From assembly GCA_028554755.1 (NCBI GenBank), contig JAPTOF010000035.1:10001-74000 (forward strand): a stretch of 64,000 nt of DNA, in the 5' to 3' direction. The DNA is from Cordia subcordata. Taxonomy: Eukaryota > Streptophyta > Magnoliopsida > Boraginales > Cordiaceae. Every line of letters starts with the position of its first letter. Position 1 is the stretch's first letter. This document shows positions 23,789-37,374 of the stretch, piece by piece. Position numbers and translations under genes: made by a program. Under the pieces are notes generated by a model. It was given only the letters and a program-made list of their open reading frames with translations. It was not told where the DNA came from and did no database searches.

Positions 23789-26700
23789 ATGATAGGGGGG
23801 TGCATAACAGCACAAGTACAAGCACTCTCTCATATTCAAGTTGTCTCGTTTTATCCAATAAGTTGTTGCGCTTGTCGTACCTCGAATCGCAAGCGGTTCG
23901 GCAGCAACCGCGGAGGTGTTGGTGGTGGTCGTCATACGGGCCTCTTCATCTTCACTCCTAATCCCCCCTCCTCCTTGAAGCAGCGGAGGAGGAGGAGGAA
24001 AACTCCTTGCTCTCTTTCTACAGCAGCAGCGGCTGATTCTTCTCCCTCGGAAACAACAAAGGGCCAGGATGTTCAATCAATAGTGAGGAGATTATGGAAA
24101 GTTGCTGCTCCTTATTGGTGGTCGGATGACCAAGTTCAGGCCAGACTGCAACTGGCTGCTGTCTTCGCTCTCACTTTAGGAACCACCGGTATCAGCGTGG
24201 GTTTCAATTTCCTTGGTCGTGACTTCTATAATGCCCTTGCAAACAAAGACCAACAGCAGTTCACCAAGCAGCTACTCTACTACCTTGCTGGTTTCGCTGG
24301 TGGAATTCCGGTGAGAACCATCGCCTCTACTTTCTTAGGTATTCCTTGCAGTGCGTCTTTTTTTCTCCCCTTCGCTCCTGTCTCTTTCTTCCTTGTAATA
24401 ATATGACATCACATAGTGCTGATACCATCAAAACCATTTAGCATTACACAAAGGACGTGGCAGTGCATGATAGTGTTGGAGAGAGAGAGAGAGAGTTGGA
24501 GAAGCGTATATAACACCACTACCATAGTTTCCAAAACTCCAGTCATCTGCAATTCGTTGCACTTTTCCGTAGTCAGCTCTAATAGTTGTTCCCTTCTCCT
24601 TGCATTTGGAAAATCCATGCTTTTCCAAGGAGTATATATTAGCAGAGAAGGATTATTACGTTCTGTTTTTTGTTTTTAATTGTTAAACCCCCATCCCTTT
24701 TGGATTGAACCCAAAACCTCACCTCTTGGGAGATAGTCTCAACCACTTGAGCTATCCCTTAATCCCGAGAAGGAACATTACTGAATACAGCTGCTTGACA
24801 TTAAAAGGCCATTCCTTCTGTAAATTGGTTCAATTAATGTATGGACTAAAACATTGGGGCTATACCTAATTTTGCTCTCCACACCTCCATACGGTAGGCG
24901 TGGAGCAAGCTGGTTAATTGAACAAATTTTATACTCGAACATCCTTTTCCATTGGTTATTACATTTTTATTTGTTCATTTTAAGCTTCAACTGCATTGAT
25001 GCCTCTCTTTGCAGTTTTTTGTGTTGAGAGATTATGCTAGAGAAACCCTCTCACTAAGATGGAGATCTTGGATGACAACCTATTACATGGAACGGTATCT
25101 AAAGAATCAAACATTTTATAAGATACAGGCTCAGTCAATTATTGATAATCCAGATCAGCGCATTGTTGACGATTTGAGTTCCTTTACTGGAACAGCTCTT
25201 TCATTTTCATTAACAATCTTCAATGCTGCGGTGGACTTGATATCTTTCAGCAATATCTTATACGGAATATATCCACCACTTTTTCTTGTATTACTTGCTT
25301 ACTCGATTGGGGGAACAGCCATCAGTGTATACCTTGGCAGGGTAATTATCTTATCTTGGGCCCTCACTATGAGTTTGGCTACTATTGTTGCTACAAACAC
25401 CTCAAATTATGGGCATTGCTTTAATCTGTTCAGGGATTGGTGACATTGAACTTTCTACAAGAAAAGAAAGAAGCAGATTTTCGGTATGGCCTTGTGCGTG
25501 TTCGAGAAAATGCTGAATCAATTGCATTTTATGGTGGTGAGGATAACGAGATGCAACTGCTCCTGCAACGCTTCAGAACTGCTTTTGAGAATCTAACTGT
25601 AAGTAATCCCTGAGGCCTTTCCTTTCTGTCTTTTAGAGTGTTATCAAGTCATCATTTGCTTCCGGAAGAAAACTCTAGTACAAGCTCGGGTTGACTTCTT
25701 TCTTTTTCGTATTGAAATATACACCAAAGAATGTGATGAAATATTTCTTGTTGGTGCTTTAACAGGGAGTTGCTTAACATTTCTAGCAACTTAAAGTAGG
25801 AATGTCTTGCAAATAGAGGAAAACTGGCACAAAGACAAACAGACACCACCTCTGAGAGTTTAGATTCAACTAACTTTGGCAGAAAATAGATGTGTTTTCA
25901 TATCAAAAGTTGCAAATTTCCATTTCTAAGACGTAGTGAATGAGGGGTTGGCAAAAGCCTTATTCCCAACAAATATTGTAGCTCAAGATTCAGTGATGCA
26001 TCATAGAATATTCCAATAAAAAAGTAGTTCATTCTCCTAGGGTTTCAGCCCCATAAATTTGTACCCTTACAAATAACGACTTAATATGAATGGTACTGTG
26101 TAGATTAAGAAATTGTAATTGATTAGTTGCATCAAATATGCTTCCTTAAACAATTTATGTGGTTCTCCTGGAACAAATAAAATGGAGGTGATTGCACAAG
26201 AGCTTAGCAAGCATATGGTTTGTTGAAAGTTTTATGTACCTTAGGCCAATTTTCACTCTCAAGTCTAGAATGTGAAGAAAGTTACTTAAAGTGCAGAACA
26301 AGGGTGTCAAATGCCCCAGTTTAATTCTCATGTAGGGATATTCTCAGCCTGCTTGTAACCGAAGCCCTCAGACCTCACTCTAGATAAGCCCATCATGTTC
26401 CAAAATTTTCCTTTATAATCTTTTCCTTTTTGTTTAATATCGTACATGTATCTCATCTCATGCATACAAATTTAATGACATAAGTCATTATCACCATCTA
26501 TATTGTGTGATTTAATTCCGCAGGAATTATTGATATCTTCCAGAAATCTGGAGTTCTTCACCAATGGGTACCGCTACCTTATCCAGATTCTTCCTGCTGC
26601 AGTTGTTGCACCAATGTATTTTTCCGGAAAAATTGAATTTGGAGTCATAAATCAGTCAGTATCTGCTTTTAATCATATTCTTGGAGATTTCTCTCTCATT

Positions 26701-29700
26701 GTGTATCAATTTCAGGCAATCAGTGCCTTCTCAGCTGTCATCAACCGTCTAGGTAAGTTAAATTCTGCTTTCATGACGGATATAGCGGTTGCCTATATTA
26801 CTTCTAGTTTTAGCAGATGAGAAGTTTTCGAGGAAGACCTTTCTCTTGATAAGGTGGTTAGAGCATCATCTACCGTCCGCCATTGGAAATTCATGCTATT
26901 GGGAAAACAATCTAAGGAACATTCACCAGTATCTTGATAGTGTGCATGATGCTGTCTTTCACTTTGCTTATATGGTTTTATGATATAATCTAAAATGTTA
27001 TCGGGCATCATGGGGATAAACTTTACAAAGGGTGTTGATAATCAAGGTCTTATTTGGCTTTTTTCTTTAGGCCTATACATAAGCAATTAAAATCTTCTTT
27101 TCTGGTGTTACTGTATGTAGCACAACATGTGGAGATCTTTTTCTTCAACGTTGAAATGCTTTCAATCTTTTGTGGGTGCATTTTGAATTGCAAGCTGATG
27201 TTATTGTCTGCCACGATATTCCTGGGCCATCTATATCTTCTTCCTGGTGGTCATTGTCAAAATGTGTTTAATTAATGTTTGAAATACTGGTCAGGCTTCC
27301 CCATACAACCTGTGAGCTCAATCTGCCTTTGTTTCGTGATTTTTCTCATTTATTTATTCATTGCCTCTCAAACTATGGCTCACAAGCTGAGTTACTGAAG
27401 TTTATGCATTAGATTTTGTTGGTCAACTATATTTATGTTGGAAATAGTTTTGTTATCTCCTGTACAGATTTCATTTTTAGGAATCACAATTCATATTATG
27501 CTCCAGTTGTGGGTGATAATTCTTGTTTGCCAGATAGCTTATAATTTTAGAAAGCAATGAACATCTAAGCCAAATTTTGACATCTTCTAGATGTGCAGGT
27601 GAGTTTGATGATCTTCTGGATAGCAGCAATACAGAAAATCTTAGCAACTCCAAGGAGAGGATCGATCTTCAATATTATGATGTAAACAACCAAACTGGTT
27701 TAGAGTCCAATGGATCTGTGACACTTGAGAAGGGCATGAAATTAATGAATATCGAGGATCTGACTTTACAGACCCCAACTAACAAAGCAACTCTTATTAG
27801 GGATTTATCATTGGAGATATATGAAAAGGATCATTTGTTGGTTAGACTCTGCTATATCTTTTATCTTTGACTTACGTGCTAAGCTGATAAGAGAACAGAA
27901 AATGAATTGTCACTCATACATAGCTGTACTATTACTAGGTTACAGGACCAAGTGGTACCGGTAAAACTTCACTCTTGAGAGCATTGGCTGGTCTCTGGAA
28001 TTCCGGAAAGGGAAAAGTCACTTTCTTCATTGAGAAAAATACTAGAGGTGTATTTTTCCTTCCTCAAAAACCATATATGACTTTGGGATCACTTCGCCAG
28101 CAGTTGCTGTATCCCATTTCAATTGAGGAGTCCATTTCTATGTCAGATGATACAAAACCAACTGGTATCTTCCCCTAAACTGCCCTGTGATTTGCAAAAT
28201 GCATGATTAAATATCTCTTATGTGGTGATCATTATTTGTGCTATGAGACACTGGTGACCTCTTTAGATACATATCAAGTTATATGGTTGCATGTGTTGAT
28301 GCTAGATAAGTATTTGAAGTTGTATCAGTTGAATCAATTTTGATGCTGATAACTACATGAAAGCGTTTTTCTCTTATGCTAGTACCATTAAGAATTGGTT
28401 GCTCTCTATGCAAGGTGGCATTTTTGGAGAATGCTTCTTTATTTCAGCAGATATAAAAACTATTTCCAGAATATTATATTGTTGCATAATATATTAGATT
28501 AGTTTACCCGTTGGTGATTTTCATAACCTTTTGAAAGCATATTCTCTGTTCATTAATTACATCTGTTAGAGGATATTTGGTTTTTAATGTAATTCCTTAT
28601 ATTATAGCACTAGATTCGGTAATAATCAAGTTTGTTTTCTTATTGTGTTTCTTTCCTTAACATGCTAGTTTCATTAGTATGTAGTTACCTTATTAGTTTA
28701 TCTTTCTAATCTTGGTCACCAAATTATGAGGCCTATAAATAGGTCTTCCTATTGTATTTAGAAACATATTAAGAATTCACCATGTAGTCTTTTTAAGTGT
28801 TTCTTTTCTAAAGCCACCATTGGTGGTGGCTTCTATTGTTTTCAATACACATACTCTTTTCTATTTATTTTGGCACTCTAGGTGAAATCACAAGGTCAAT
28901 TAACATGTACATTTTATTTTACACCAATGAATGTATACATCTTATTTTACAAGTGTAACAGTAAAAGTTTCTTACTTTAATAATCTTTGCAGAGATCGAC
29001 GAATATAGAACTCTCAGTTACATCGTCTTTCATTTTTGATACCTTATTGTAGGTCAATTTTCACGGGAAAAAAAATACACTTGGGATTCCTTTACGTTCT
29101 GCACTTGATTTTCTTGATTTGTTCTTGAGGTGCCGCTCCCTGCAAGGTAGTGTTATTACGAAGTGGTGGTACACCAATATATTACAATCAAATCATAATC
29201 AATTACAATTAAATTGTTTCTTAGTTATCAAATGTAGGGGTGGTTTAGACCTTTCAAAATAGAGTAAATATCTATGCGTTTACATATTTTCAAGTAGTGT
29301 AACTTCATTTTTGCAAATTTCACCTATATATCATGCTTCTCTTCCCATGCTAGACATGGCACACACCCATTCAATATTTCAAAGTTGCATCTCTGTGATG
29401 TCGTAGTATGTGGTTGTTGACGCAGGTGCATCTCTGTGATGTCATAATTTATGGTTATTGGTGTAACTGTCTATAATTTTTAGGCACGCCGGCATTCCTT
29501 ATGTGCACACCAAATGTGGAAAATAGGAATACCAAGCAGCCGAAGCCCACAACTGAAGAGTTAATGCAAGTTCTGGAAGATGTTCGGCTTGGCTACATAT
29601 TAGAACGTATTGATAGTTTAGATTCTGTCTATGAGTGGTCTAGTGTTCTTTCTCTTGGGGAGCAGCAGCGTCTTGCATTTGCACGCTTGTTGATTTCCAA

Positions 29701-30850
29701 GCCAAGCTTGGTTCTATTGGACGAGTCTACCAGTGCTTTAGATGAAGCCAATGAGGTAAGGAAATGTCTGAGTTATCTTACGTTCTACTGGACTCCATTA
29801 TGCCTGAATTCTACTCCAGCTGTCATCTGTGCTGATATTTTATCTTTTCAGTTCTAGTAGTTCTCACCTTTCTTTCAAAGTCCCAATAAAGTCCCACAAA
29901 TTTCAGTTTTCATCTTTTAGACTCTAGTTGGCCAAGCTTTTAGACTTAAAATTTTTTCTTGTGAGTTTAAAAGCTAAAAGTGATTGAAACTAGGCTAAGC
30001 CTATTTGACTTATTTTCGAAAGAGTTTTTGGATAAAAGCCTAAAATATTTTTTTTTTTTTTTTTGAAAAAAGAAAGAAAGTTCCATATTAGAAATTTTCA
30101 AAAAACTGTTATTACAGCATGCGGGAAGTTGTTTTTCTTTTTCCCATTCCTGTTCTAGAAAGTACCACTTCATATTTTTAAAAGCTCAATATTGCCCTTA
30201 GGATAATTGATAGCTCAAGACCTAAAATATAAGGCTAAAACATCAATGGCTTTTGTTCAATAATACTTTTGTCTAAAGTTTTATCGTTGAAAGTTTTATC
30301 CCCAAAAGTTCTATAGCTCAATACTCAACATGTAAAAGCTAGACCAAACAATGGCTTAGTACCTAACAAATTCGTTTATTTTGTCTACTTGTAGTCCAAA
30401 TTGAGATTTTCCTGTTCCTTTCTTGACAAATTTCTGTATTTACTGACATCATGTTGTAGTTCCTTTCTTGGAGCTTCATCCTTCTCACACCCTCTCTTAT
30501 TTGGTCACTTGAACTTGTATACATTCCTTTCCAAGTTACTGATTAAAGTTTCTGTGGATGACAGTAAATATTTAAATGGGACTCTGAGTTTTGTCTGGTC
30601 ATATATTTATACGAATTTTATTGCTGGAGAATAAATGGTAAAGTTGTATTTTTTGCGTATACAGGCTCATCTATATCGGAAAATCGAAGCTGTAGGAGTC
30701 ACATATATAAGCATTGGCCATAAGGAAACTCTATACAAGCATCATAAGAGGATGTTACATATATCTGGAATAGATGCGGGTAGTACTCGGTGCAATTGGT
30801 ATATTAAGCCTCTCAATCAAGATTCTTTTTACAATCTGTCAAAGCATTAA
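23789..30850 (+). CDS. ABCD2: ABC transporter D family member 2-like, plastid half-transporter, 722 aa
   Basis: Eight exons join in frame: 23789-24310, 25015-25341, 25434-25598, 26524-26752, 27599-27840, 27939-28164, 29484-29755, 30665-30850. The first 100 residues are rich in Ser, Thr and Arg with few acids, as in a chloroplast transit peptide. A single membrane domain (about residues 120-370) contains the EAA-like motif [11 protein letters not shown] (308-318), typical of ABCD proteins. The nucleotide-binding domain has Walker [10 protein letters not shown] (498-506), a Q-loop ([12 protein letters not shown]), signature LSLGEQQR (626-633), Walker B LVLLDE (646-651) and the H-loop His in SIGHKE (680). 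All ATPase motifs are intact. A half-transporter must dimerise. The size matches Arabidopsis ABCD2 (706 aa), predicted to be plastidial and related to cyanobacterial and peroxisomal acyl transporters. Its substrate is unknown. The ATG at 23789 was chosen because the open frame upstream lacks an ATG. Confidence 0.87.
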
Positions 30851-31457
30851 CTGTAAGATGGACGAAGCAGAAATGCGTAACGCGGTTTTACTTTCTCTAC
30901 TTGTGATGCTATTTTTCTTGATTAGAAAATATTAAGTATGTGACCTGTATCAAGTGAAAACTGCAGAAATACTGGATCACCGACCTGTCTCAGTTTGACT
31001 CAACAAATATTACCAGTGTTTTGCCTTGACACGTTGTAAGGGTTACGCAACGCGTAACGCGTTCATTATATGTAACTTTTATGAAGGATAAGAGAAGGTT
31101 GAGTGTAGGTTATAGCAGATTAATTATGGCTATAGTTATTGGAACCTTATGTTCTTTTGCGAATTTTTACAATTTCGATGCGGATATATAGGTAGGGGTA
31201 CACATTTGGCTTTAAAATGATATGATAATACTGTTAAATGAAAAAGTGGAACAAGTTACAAACGATATGTGGACCGAAGTTATAAAAAGATGCTTTTTTT
31301 TCGTTTTTCAATTGTTGTTATTATTGAGCTGAACTGCATATCAGGTTTGGGTTAAATACACAATTAGACAATTTAGCTTTGTAGGATGGATGGATATTAA
31401 GACTTGCTGTATAAGTGAAGGTGTAAAAAACTACAAAATGGAAGGTTAAGGACTGAA

Positions 31458-31842
31458 TTAAGAGCCTGTTTGGCTAAGTTTATTTTCAAATGCTTATAAG
31501 TAGTTTGTGTTTATAAGTAAAAAGTCACTTATATGTAAGTTATAAATAAGTAGAGATGTGTTTGGATAATATGTATTTTTTCTACATACATATTTGATAA
31601 ATAAATGTTTATAAGTAGTAATGATAGTTAATATGACGAAAAAGGACATGTCATTGGTCAAATCTAATGAGCTTATAAGCCCTTCCCAAAAAAAAAAAAA
31701 GTTAGTGGATTTGTGCTTTTTTTTTCCAACTTATAAGCCATCAAAAAGTACTTATAAATTGTGTTGCCAGACATGTAAATTCTCTTTTTTGGTGTATAAG
31801 CTAGTTTGATTAGCTTATAAGCTTAGCCAAATAGGTTCTTAA
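31458..31842. mobile_element. MITE, 385 bp, with CTTATAAGC subrepeats
   Basis: The ends are inverted repeats: TTAAGAGCCTGTTTGGCTAA on the left and, reversed, TTAAGAACCTATTTGGCTAA on the right. The interior is full of CTTATAA/TTATAAG words and has no coding capacity. The TTAA at each end may include the target duplication. Related fragments lie at 17210-17350 and 37375-37500. Confidence 0.75.
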
Positions 31843-32383
31843 AATATATTTAGATCAGAGGTTTTTTTTCGTGTCATTGATATTATATTTGGATTGAGGA
31901 AAACAGAGGGAGGGAAAAGAGTTTGAAGTGATGTTTAAATCCCTTTCATATGGCTGTTGAGAGATGGGATCCAAGTTGATGCGACTTAGCCCGCATATCT
32001 TTTAAAATGACTCCTTCCAATTTGGAAAAAAATGGATGGAGGAAATATTTTTCTATCATAATAATATTTTTATTCTTCTCTTTGTTTTTAAATATAAAAT
32101 AAAAAAAAGAGTATAAAAATCCATTCGAATAAAAGTCCATCTTTCCCTCCTATTTTTTCCTCAATACGAACAAGATAAATTTACAATTATTTATGATGAT
32201 TTCCGTATAAAAATTTTCAATTAATTCCTTATCATTCCCTTTATAATTCTTGAAGGTTCCATTCTTGATTAATCTTATGGATCTTTAGAGGAAGGTTTTA
32301 CAATTGGGGTTTCAACAACTGATGATCGAGTTTTGTTAAACTTTCGATGACTGATTTTTGTTAATTGGATATATATATATATA

Positions 32384-32463
32384 GCATAACATTTTAGATT
32401 TTGGGTTAAAAAAAAAAATCCTGTCACGACTTTTTTTTTACCCAAAAATTAAAATGTTATGTA
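32384..32463. repeat. Inverted repeat at the left MULE end: extra terminal fragment
   Basis: 32384-32418 (GCATAACATTTTAGATTTTG, then A-rich) is the reverse complement of the MULE's left terminus at 32431-32463 and is nearly identical to its right terminus at 36963-36994. The arms are separated by TCCTGTCACGAC. Thus 35 bases of a right-hand MULE end sit outside the left end, in back-to-back position. Confidence 0.8.
32419..32426. repeat. Target-site duplication of the MULE, left copy
   Basis: TCCTGTCA, or ATCCTGTCA if the preceding A is counted, matches the sequence just after the right terminus at 36995-37002. A length of 8-9 bp fits Mutator-superfamily insertion. Confidence 0.75.
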
Positions 32464-32958
32464 AAACTAACCCCGTTCGTAAAGCGTTTTGAAAAATAAC
32501 CCAATCTAGTTCCAGAAACGCGTGGCACGCAATCCCAGAGCGCAGAACGCATTCCGAGAAGGTGGCCGCGTTCCAGGAGTGCACCCGCATTCCTAGAATG
32601 CGTTCTGTGCTTCCAGAACCCATTTTCTGGGTTTCCCTGCAGCCCTGCCAGATCTGATTTAATTCCGATTTGATTTGATTGCGAGGAAAAGAAAATATTA
32701 TTAGCAGCGCATTCTGGGAGTGCGTTTGCAATATCCGAAATATATTCGCTGCCACAAATCAAGCTTTAGTCACTTCATGTCACAGAAAATTTTAAAAATC
32801 GCACTCCCAAAATGCGTTTTTTGCCTATATGAGCCCCACCCCCTTCCTCTACCGGATCATTCAATTCATTACCCATCACAATAACTTTCCACCAAATAAA
32901 CTTTCTACCAAATTCATTCAATTTGTTAGTATAAATTTCTACCAAAGCACCTAAAAGA

Positions 32959-35360
32959 ATGAATTCAACCGAGGTTACTGTTCTTTTATACTACGGCGGT
33001 CACACAATAATGATCGATTATGGTCTTGATTATAGAAGTCCAAATATACCACGCAAAATCAAAATTCATCCAGATACAACTTACGATGAATTTGTTTCTC
33101 GTGTAATTAGAAAACTAGGGTTGTGTCAGAGCATCGATAGGGTTAACTTATGCTATCTTGACCCTAGATGGGATGCTACATTAGAGCAGATATATTATTA
33201 TCCAAGTGCAATAATTGACGATGAAGATATGCAGGAGATATATGTCACAGCTCGCTGTGAATGGAACCGTTGTGTGGCACACATAATAGTGAACGTTCAG
33301 TTCGTTTAGTCTGATGATGTGTATGTGTCGCAAATAATGCTCAACTCCCATACCAATCAAACATGCCAGACCTAAATGCAGCACTATCGTATGCAGAAGA
33401 TGAACATATCAATATTGTAACAACAGCGGCGGAGTTTGCTACTTTTTTCATTTTCCCGTAACCACATTCCACTTTTGGAGTCGGAGGACCCTCTCATCAT
33501 GGCGGTGGCACGGAGGAGAGATGTGACGTCGTAACAGATACTATTTTGTCAAAGGCAGACGAGGAAAACGAGGACGGTGAATTGAACGATCAAGAAAAAG
33601 ATGCAGTCTCAGAAGCAAGTTTGAACTACCAAATTGAGAACGAGGTAGAAGGACCGGATGTTGATGCAGAGGCGGAGGTAGATAAGGAGGAAGCAGTGGA
33701 GTTCTATACTACTAGAAATAAATTCTACATGACAAGCAGGTAGGAGGTCACCAAATGTCCAGTATGGGACCTGGACAGGATGGAACTGGCCAAAGGAATG
33801 GTGTTCCCATCCAAAGTGGATGGGATACGGGCTGTTCAACAGTACGCAATAAGAATACAAAAGGAATATAGGGTCGTCAAGTCGAGTAAGACCCTGTGAA
33901 AGGTACGATGTAGGGAAGCATACAGTGCAATTGTAGAATGCCTATGATATGTACGTGTAATAAGGAAAGCAATGCACAAATAGTGGGAGATCACGCAGTA
34001 TGACGCCAGACATGCATGTATGGCGCAAATAACTGCGTTGGGGCACAGAAATTTGACCTCGGGATTGATTAGACATTTGGTGAGGTATTTCATAGCCAAG
34101 AAGGCTGATTACGAGGTCAGGCTTATCCAAGTTCACATGAAGGAGAAGCTTAACGCAGATGTCAATTACGAAAAAGCATGGAACGGCCGGAATAAAGCAA
34201 TTGAACTAGTGTATGGCAATTGGGACACGTCGAATCAAATGCTCCCACAGTTTCTTGGTGCCATGATGGCCAAGAATCCAGGAAGTGTTGTGAGATATAG
34301 GTTCGCTGAAGGCTCAATGCAGACTGAAAAAATTTTCCACATAGTTTACTGGGCGTTCGGTCCATGCATCGCAACGTGGAGGCAATTTAAGCCCGTTGTT
34401 TCGCTAGACGGCACACACTTGAGGGGGAAGTACAAAGGTCATCTCCTAGTTGCATTAGCCACAGACGCCAATTGCCAAGTGTTGCCGTTTAGCTTTTGCC
34501 GTTGTGGACACAGAGACAACTCGTACTTGGTCGTAGTTCTTACATCAGTTGCATGAGAACTTTTTCACTGGGATGCCCCAAGTGTGTATCATTTCAGATA
34601 GGCATGTAGGCATCGCATCTGCAATCAAACGGGTTACACGTGACGGTCAACTTGAAATAAAACATCGCGTTTGTTTGAGACATCTGAAAAGCAATATGAT
34701 GAAAAGATGGCAAAATCAATTCATTAAAGACATATATTGGATAGCTGGCCGAGAATGTCAAGCACGTAAACATGTGCATGTAATGAACCTAATCCTTGCT
34801 GTGGATCCTAGTCAGAATGGTGTTGGCAGACAAGTACACAAGTTCCTATCCGATATCCCTGTCGATACATGGACCATGAGTGCTGATGGGAGATTCAGAT
34901 GGGGTGTGATGACCACAAATAATGTCGAATGCTTCAACGGTGTCCTCATCGGTACAAGGTGTTTATCCATCACGGCCCTTGTTATTAATACTTTTATGAA
35001 AATAAAAGATTACTTTTATGATCGGTTGGTCCATGCCATGTAGTTGGAAAGTGAAGGCCATCGGCTCCCTTTAGTGTGAGGGAGCTCTTTGAGAAGTGGG
35101 AGACCTCATCACATCGCTATCACGTACTTAGTTTCAGAGATGATAGCAGATACCAGGTGGGTTGGTTGCCAATGCGATGGAACGAGAATCCGCCAAACCA
35201 AGTTGTCAACTGGGAAGAAAGTACGTGTACTTGCGAAAAGTGGGTTCAATATCACCTGCCATGCTCGCATGCACAAACTGTTGCTCGGTTTAGGGGGTTT
35301 AATGTGGAGAACATGATACCTCAACAGCTGACGGTGAAATCGTACAAAGATACCTATTGA
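32959..35360 (+). pseudogene. MURA-type MULE transposase, broken
   Basis: The reading path runs through frames 32959-33309, 33546-33743, 33740-33960, 34020-34556, 34549-35043 and 35076-35360. The N-terminus has a PB1-like fold region as in many plant MULE proteins. An acidic linker follows, then a MuDR-type DNA-binding region (VEFY..., KVRCREAY). The DDE core is at about 34340-34970: the first Asp in VVSLDGTHLRGKY, a second in ISDRHVGI, and the Glu candidate in NNVECFN. A SWIM zinc finger closes it (CTCEKW, then LPCSH). Stops near 33310, 33897 and 35041 and a frameshift near 34550 disable it. It would cut and paste the element by binding the TIRs. Confidence 0.85.
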
Positions 35361-36873
35361 TGGACATTCGAGCCTCTTGGACACCAATTTTATTGGCCTC
35401 CAGCGCCTGCATGGACGTTGCATCCGAACCCAAGTCGTGTTCGACAGAGACGAGGTCGAGCCGGAGGCCAGCGCATCCCAAACAAGATGGATAACTCGGA
35501 CCGCCGTGGACGACGAAGGTGTACAGCAAGTGGTCAATCAGGTCACACTGCTCCAATTTGCCCCAACAACCAAAATGCGTAATATGTTATGTTTAGCAGT
35601 TGCCACAAGTCCCATATGTAATCGTTTTATGCTTATTTATTATGACGTTGTAATGTTAACATGTAATCGTTTTATGCTTATTTGTTGTGACGTTGTAATG
35701 TTAATGTGTAATTAACGTTGTCAGGTAAACGATAGCGTGTCTAAAATAAATAAAAAACCAAATGAAAGTCCAATCAACAAAAAAAAGTTTGTCACCAAAT
35801 ACATATGAAAAAAAAGTGCAAGAAAACTGAATACATCATCCAGGTGTGTAATGATCAAGCCCCTTCCCCCTGGTAATGCGATCAGGTAAATGACGTCTAA
35901 CGGGGGATGGTGCATTGTATTTTCTAGATGAACGTGTCTAACGTGGCGGAGGCTCCTATGCCTGTGGCTGTGTGGTTGGTACCTGTGGCGCATGTGCCTC
36001 GGATGAACGTGGCCGGGGTTCCTGCTGCTCAACACCACTGTCCACCAACTGCTCGAAAGCGTAATCCCAGGACCCCATGTACCTACTCGGAGACCCCCCC
36101 CAATGACTCGCTATGCATCGTCTCGTCATCCTCTTCGATGTCATCTACCTCATCAATCACCGGCCTAGATGGTCAGCCAGCCTCGAACGTACCCTGTCTA
36201 CCGCGACTGATCAGCTCAACACCCCCGCTAGAAAAGTCAAAGGGGAACAAACGGTACGTGGGTGGACGATATGCTGGCCATTTGGGTGGATGATATGCGG
36301 GGATAGTGCATCAGGGGCGAATGGCTGTGATGACCTGGTGGGATACGTGTGACTGCGGTGCGAAGGACGAGCATGATGCGAATGATGCTCTCTATGCTGC
36401 TGTAGTGGCTGCATCGAAGGCGCATCAGGCAACTTCCACACGGCTCTCTACTGTATGAGATGCTCATGTTGTGTGTGTCGGAGTGCGCTCTAGCTATGCA
36501 ACTGCTAAATTTTTTAACAACAATTAAAATTAAAATACAAATTAACAACAATTAAAATTAAAATACAAATTAACAAAAACTAAAATTCTAATGAACAATT
36601 CTAACAAAAATTAAAATTCAAATTAACACAAACTAAAATTAACTATCAAACAAAAAATTACACGATCTAAAAACAAATTTCATAACTTAAAACGTTAAAT
36701 ACAATTGCAAAAAATAACATAAAATTAAAATAACTTACAATATTATGGCTATATCCTCGCAATGATGCTAGAAAACTAAAAATTTAGTGTGAGGGAATGA
36801 GAGAAAACAAAAGAAAATCGAGTGTGGGGTGGGAGGAGAATGAGGAAAACTAAAGAGGTGACGAATTTATGGA

Positions 36874-36891
36874 ACGCGGCCGCGTTCCACA
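36874..36891. repeat. 18-bp perfect palindrome in the MULE subterminal region
   Basis: GGAACGCGGCCGCGTTCC is fully self-complementary. Each half contains the GAACGC/GCGTTC word that recurs in both subterminal regions, so it looks like two head-to-head copies of a possible transposase-binding word. Confidence 0.75.
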
Positions 36892-36994
36892 AATGCGTCC
36901 AACGCATTTTCAGAACCAAATTAGGTTATTTTTTAAAACTATTTACAAATGGGATTAATTTTGCATAATATTTTATATTTTAGGTTAAAAAAAA

Positions 36995-37002
36995 TCCTGT
37001 CA
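36995..37002. repeat. Target-site duplication of the MULE, right copy
   Basis: TCCTGTCA follows the right terminus and matches 32419-32426. Confidence 0.75.
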
Positions 37003-37374
37003 AAATATTGAGAAAGGAAAAAATGAACTATTTATGTCAATGCCATGATAAATGTATCATACGATATCTCTGACAAAAATTATCATATGGTATCGCACGC
37101 CAGATGCCAGCAAAAGTTTAAGGAATTATCCTTGAAACGACCGTCATAAACAATAGAAATGTGAAAATGAATTTTTTAACGTTAAAAAAGTAATATCAGA
37201 ATAATTTTGATACTGAGAAAAAATTGAAAGATGAATATATAACTTTTTTTGGGCCAAAAGATAAATTTATAACTTGAAAATTAAAACAATATAAAACCCA
37301 ATATATAATAGAGAGTTTTTGGTATATTGGTGCCGAAGATGTAAGTCTTTGAGCTCTTGCAAATGAAATTACGT

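Larger units (their letters stand above)
32427..36994 (+). mobile_element. Autonomous-type Mutator-like element (MULE), 4.6 kb
   Basis: Terminal inverted repeats of about 100 bp: 32431-32530 aligns without large gaps to the reverse complement of 36895-36994 (roughly 75-80 percent identity by eye). The element is flanked by an 8-9 bp direct repeat (TCCTGTCA). Subterminal DNA on both sides is rich in GCGTTC/GAACGC words. A broken MURA-type transposase occupies 32959-35360 on the + strand. 35400-36480 has no clear product; open frames on the minus strand are His/Pro-rich and could be the tail of another protein or chance. 36490-36840 is AT-rich subterminal DNA. Confidence 0.88.

Noticed and set aside
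35928..36293. 121-residue plus-strand open frame in the MULE
   Set aside because: No family features and overlapping frames on both strands; GC-rich composition explains it.
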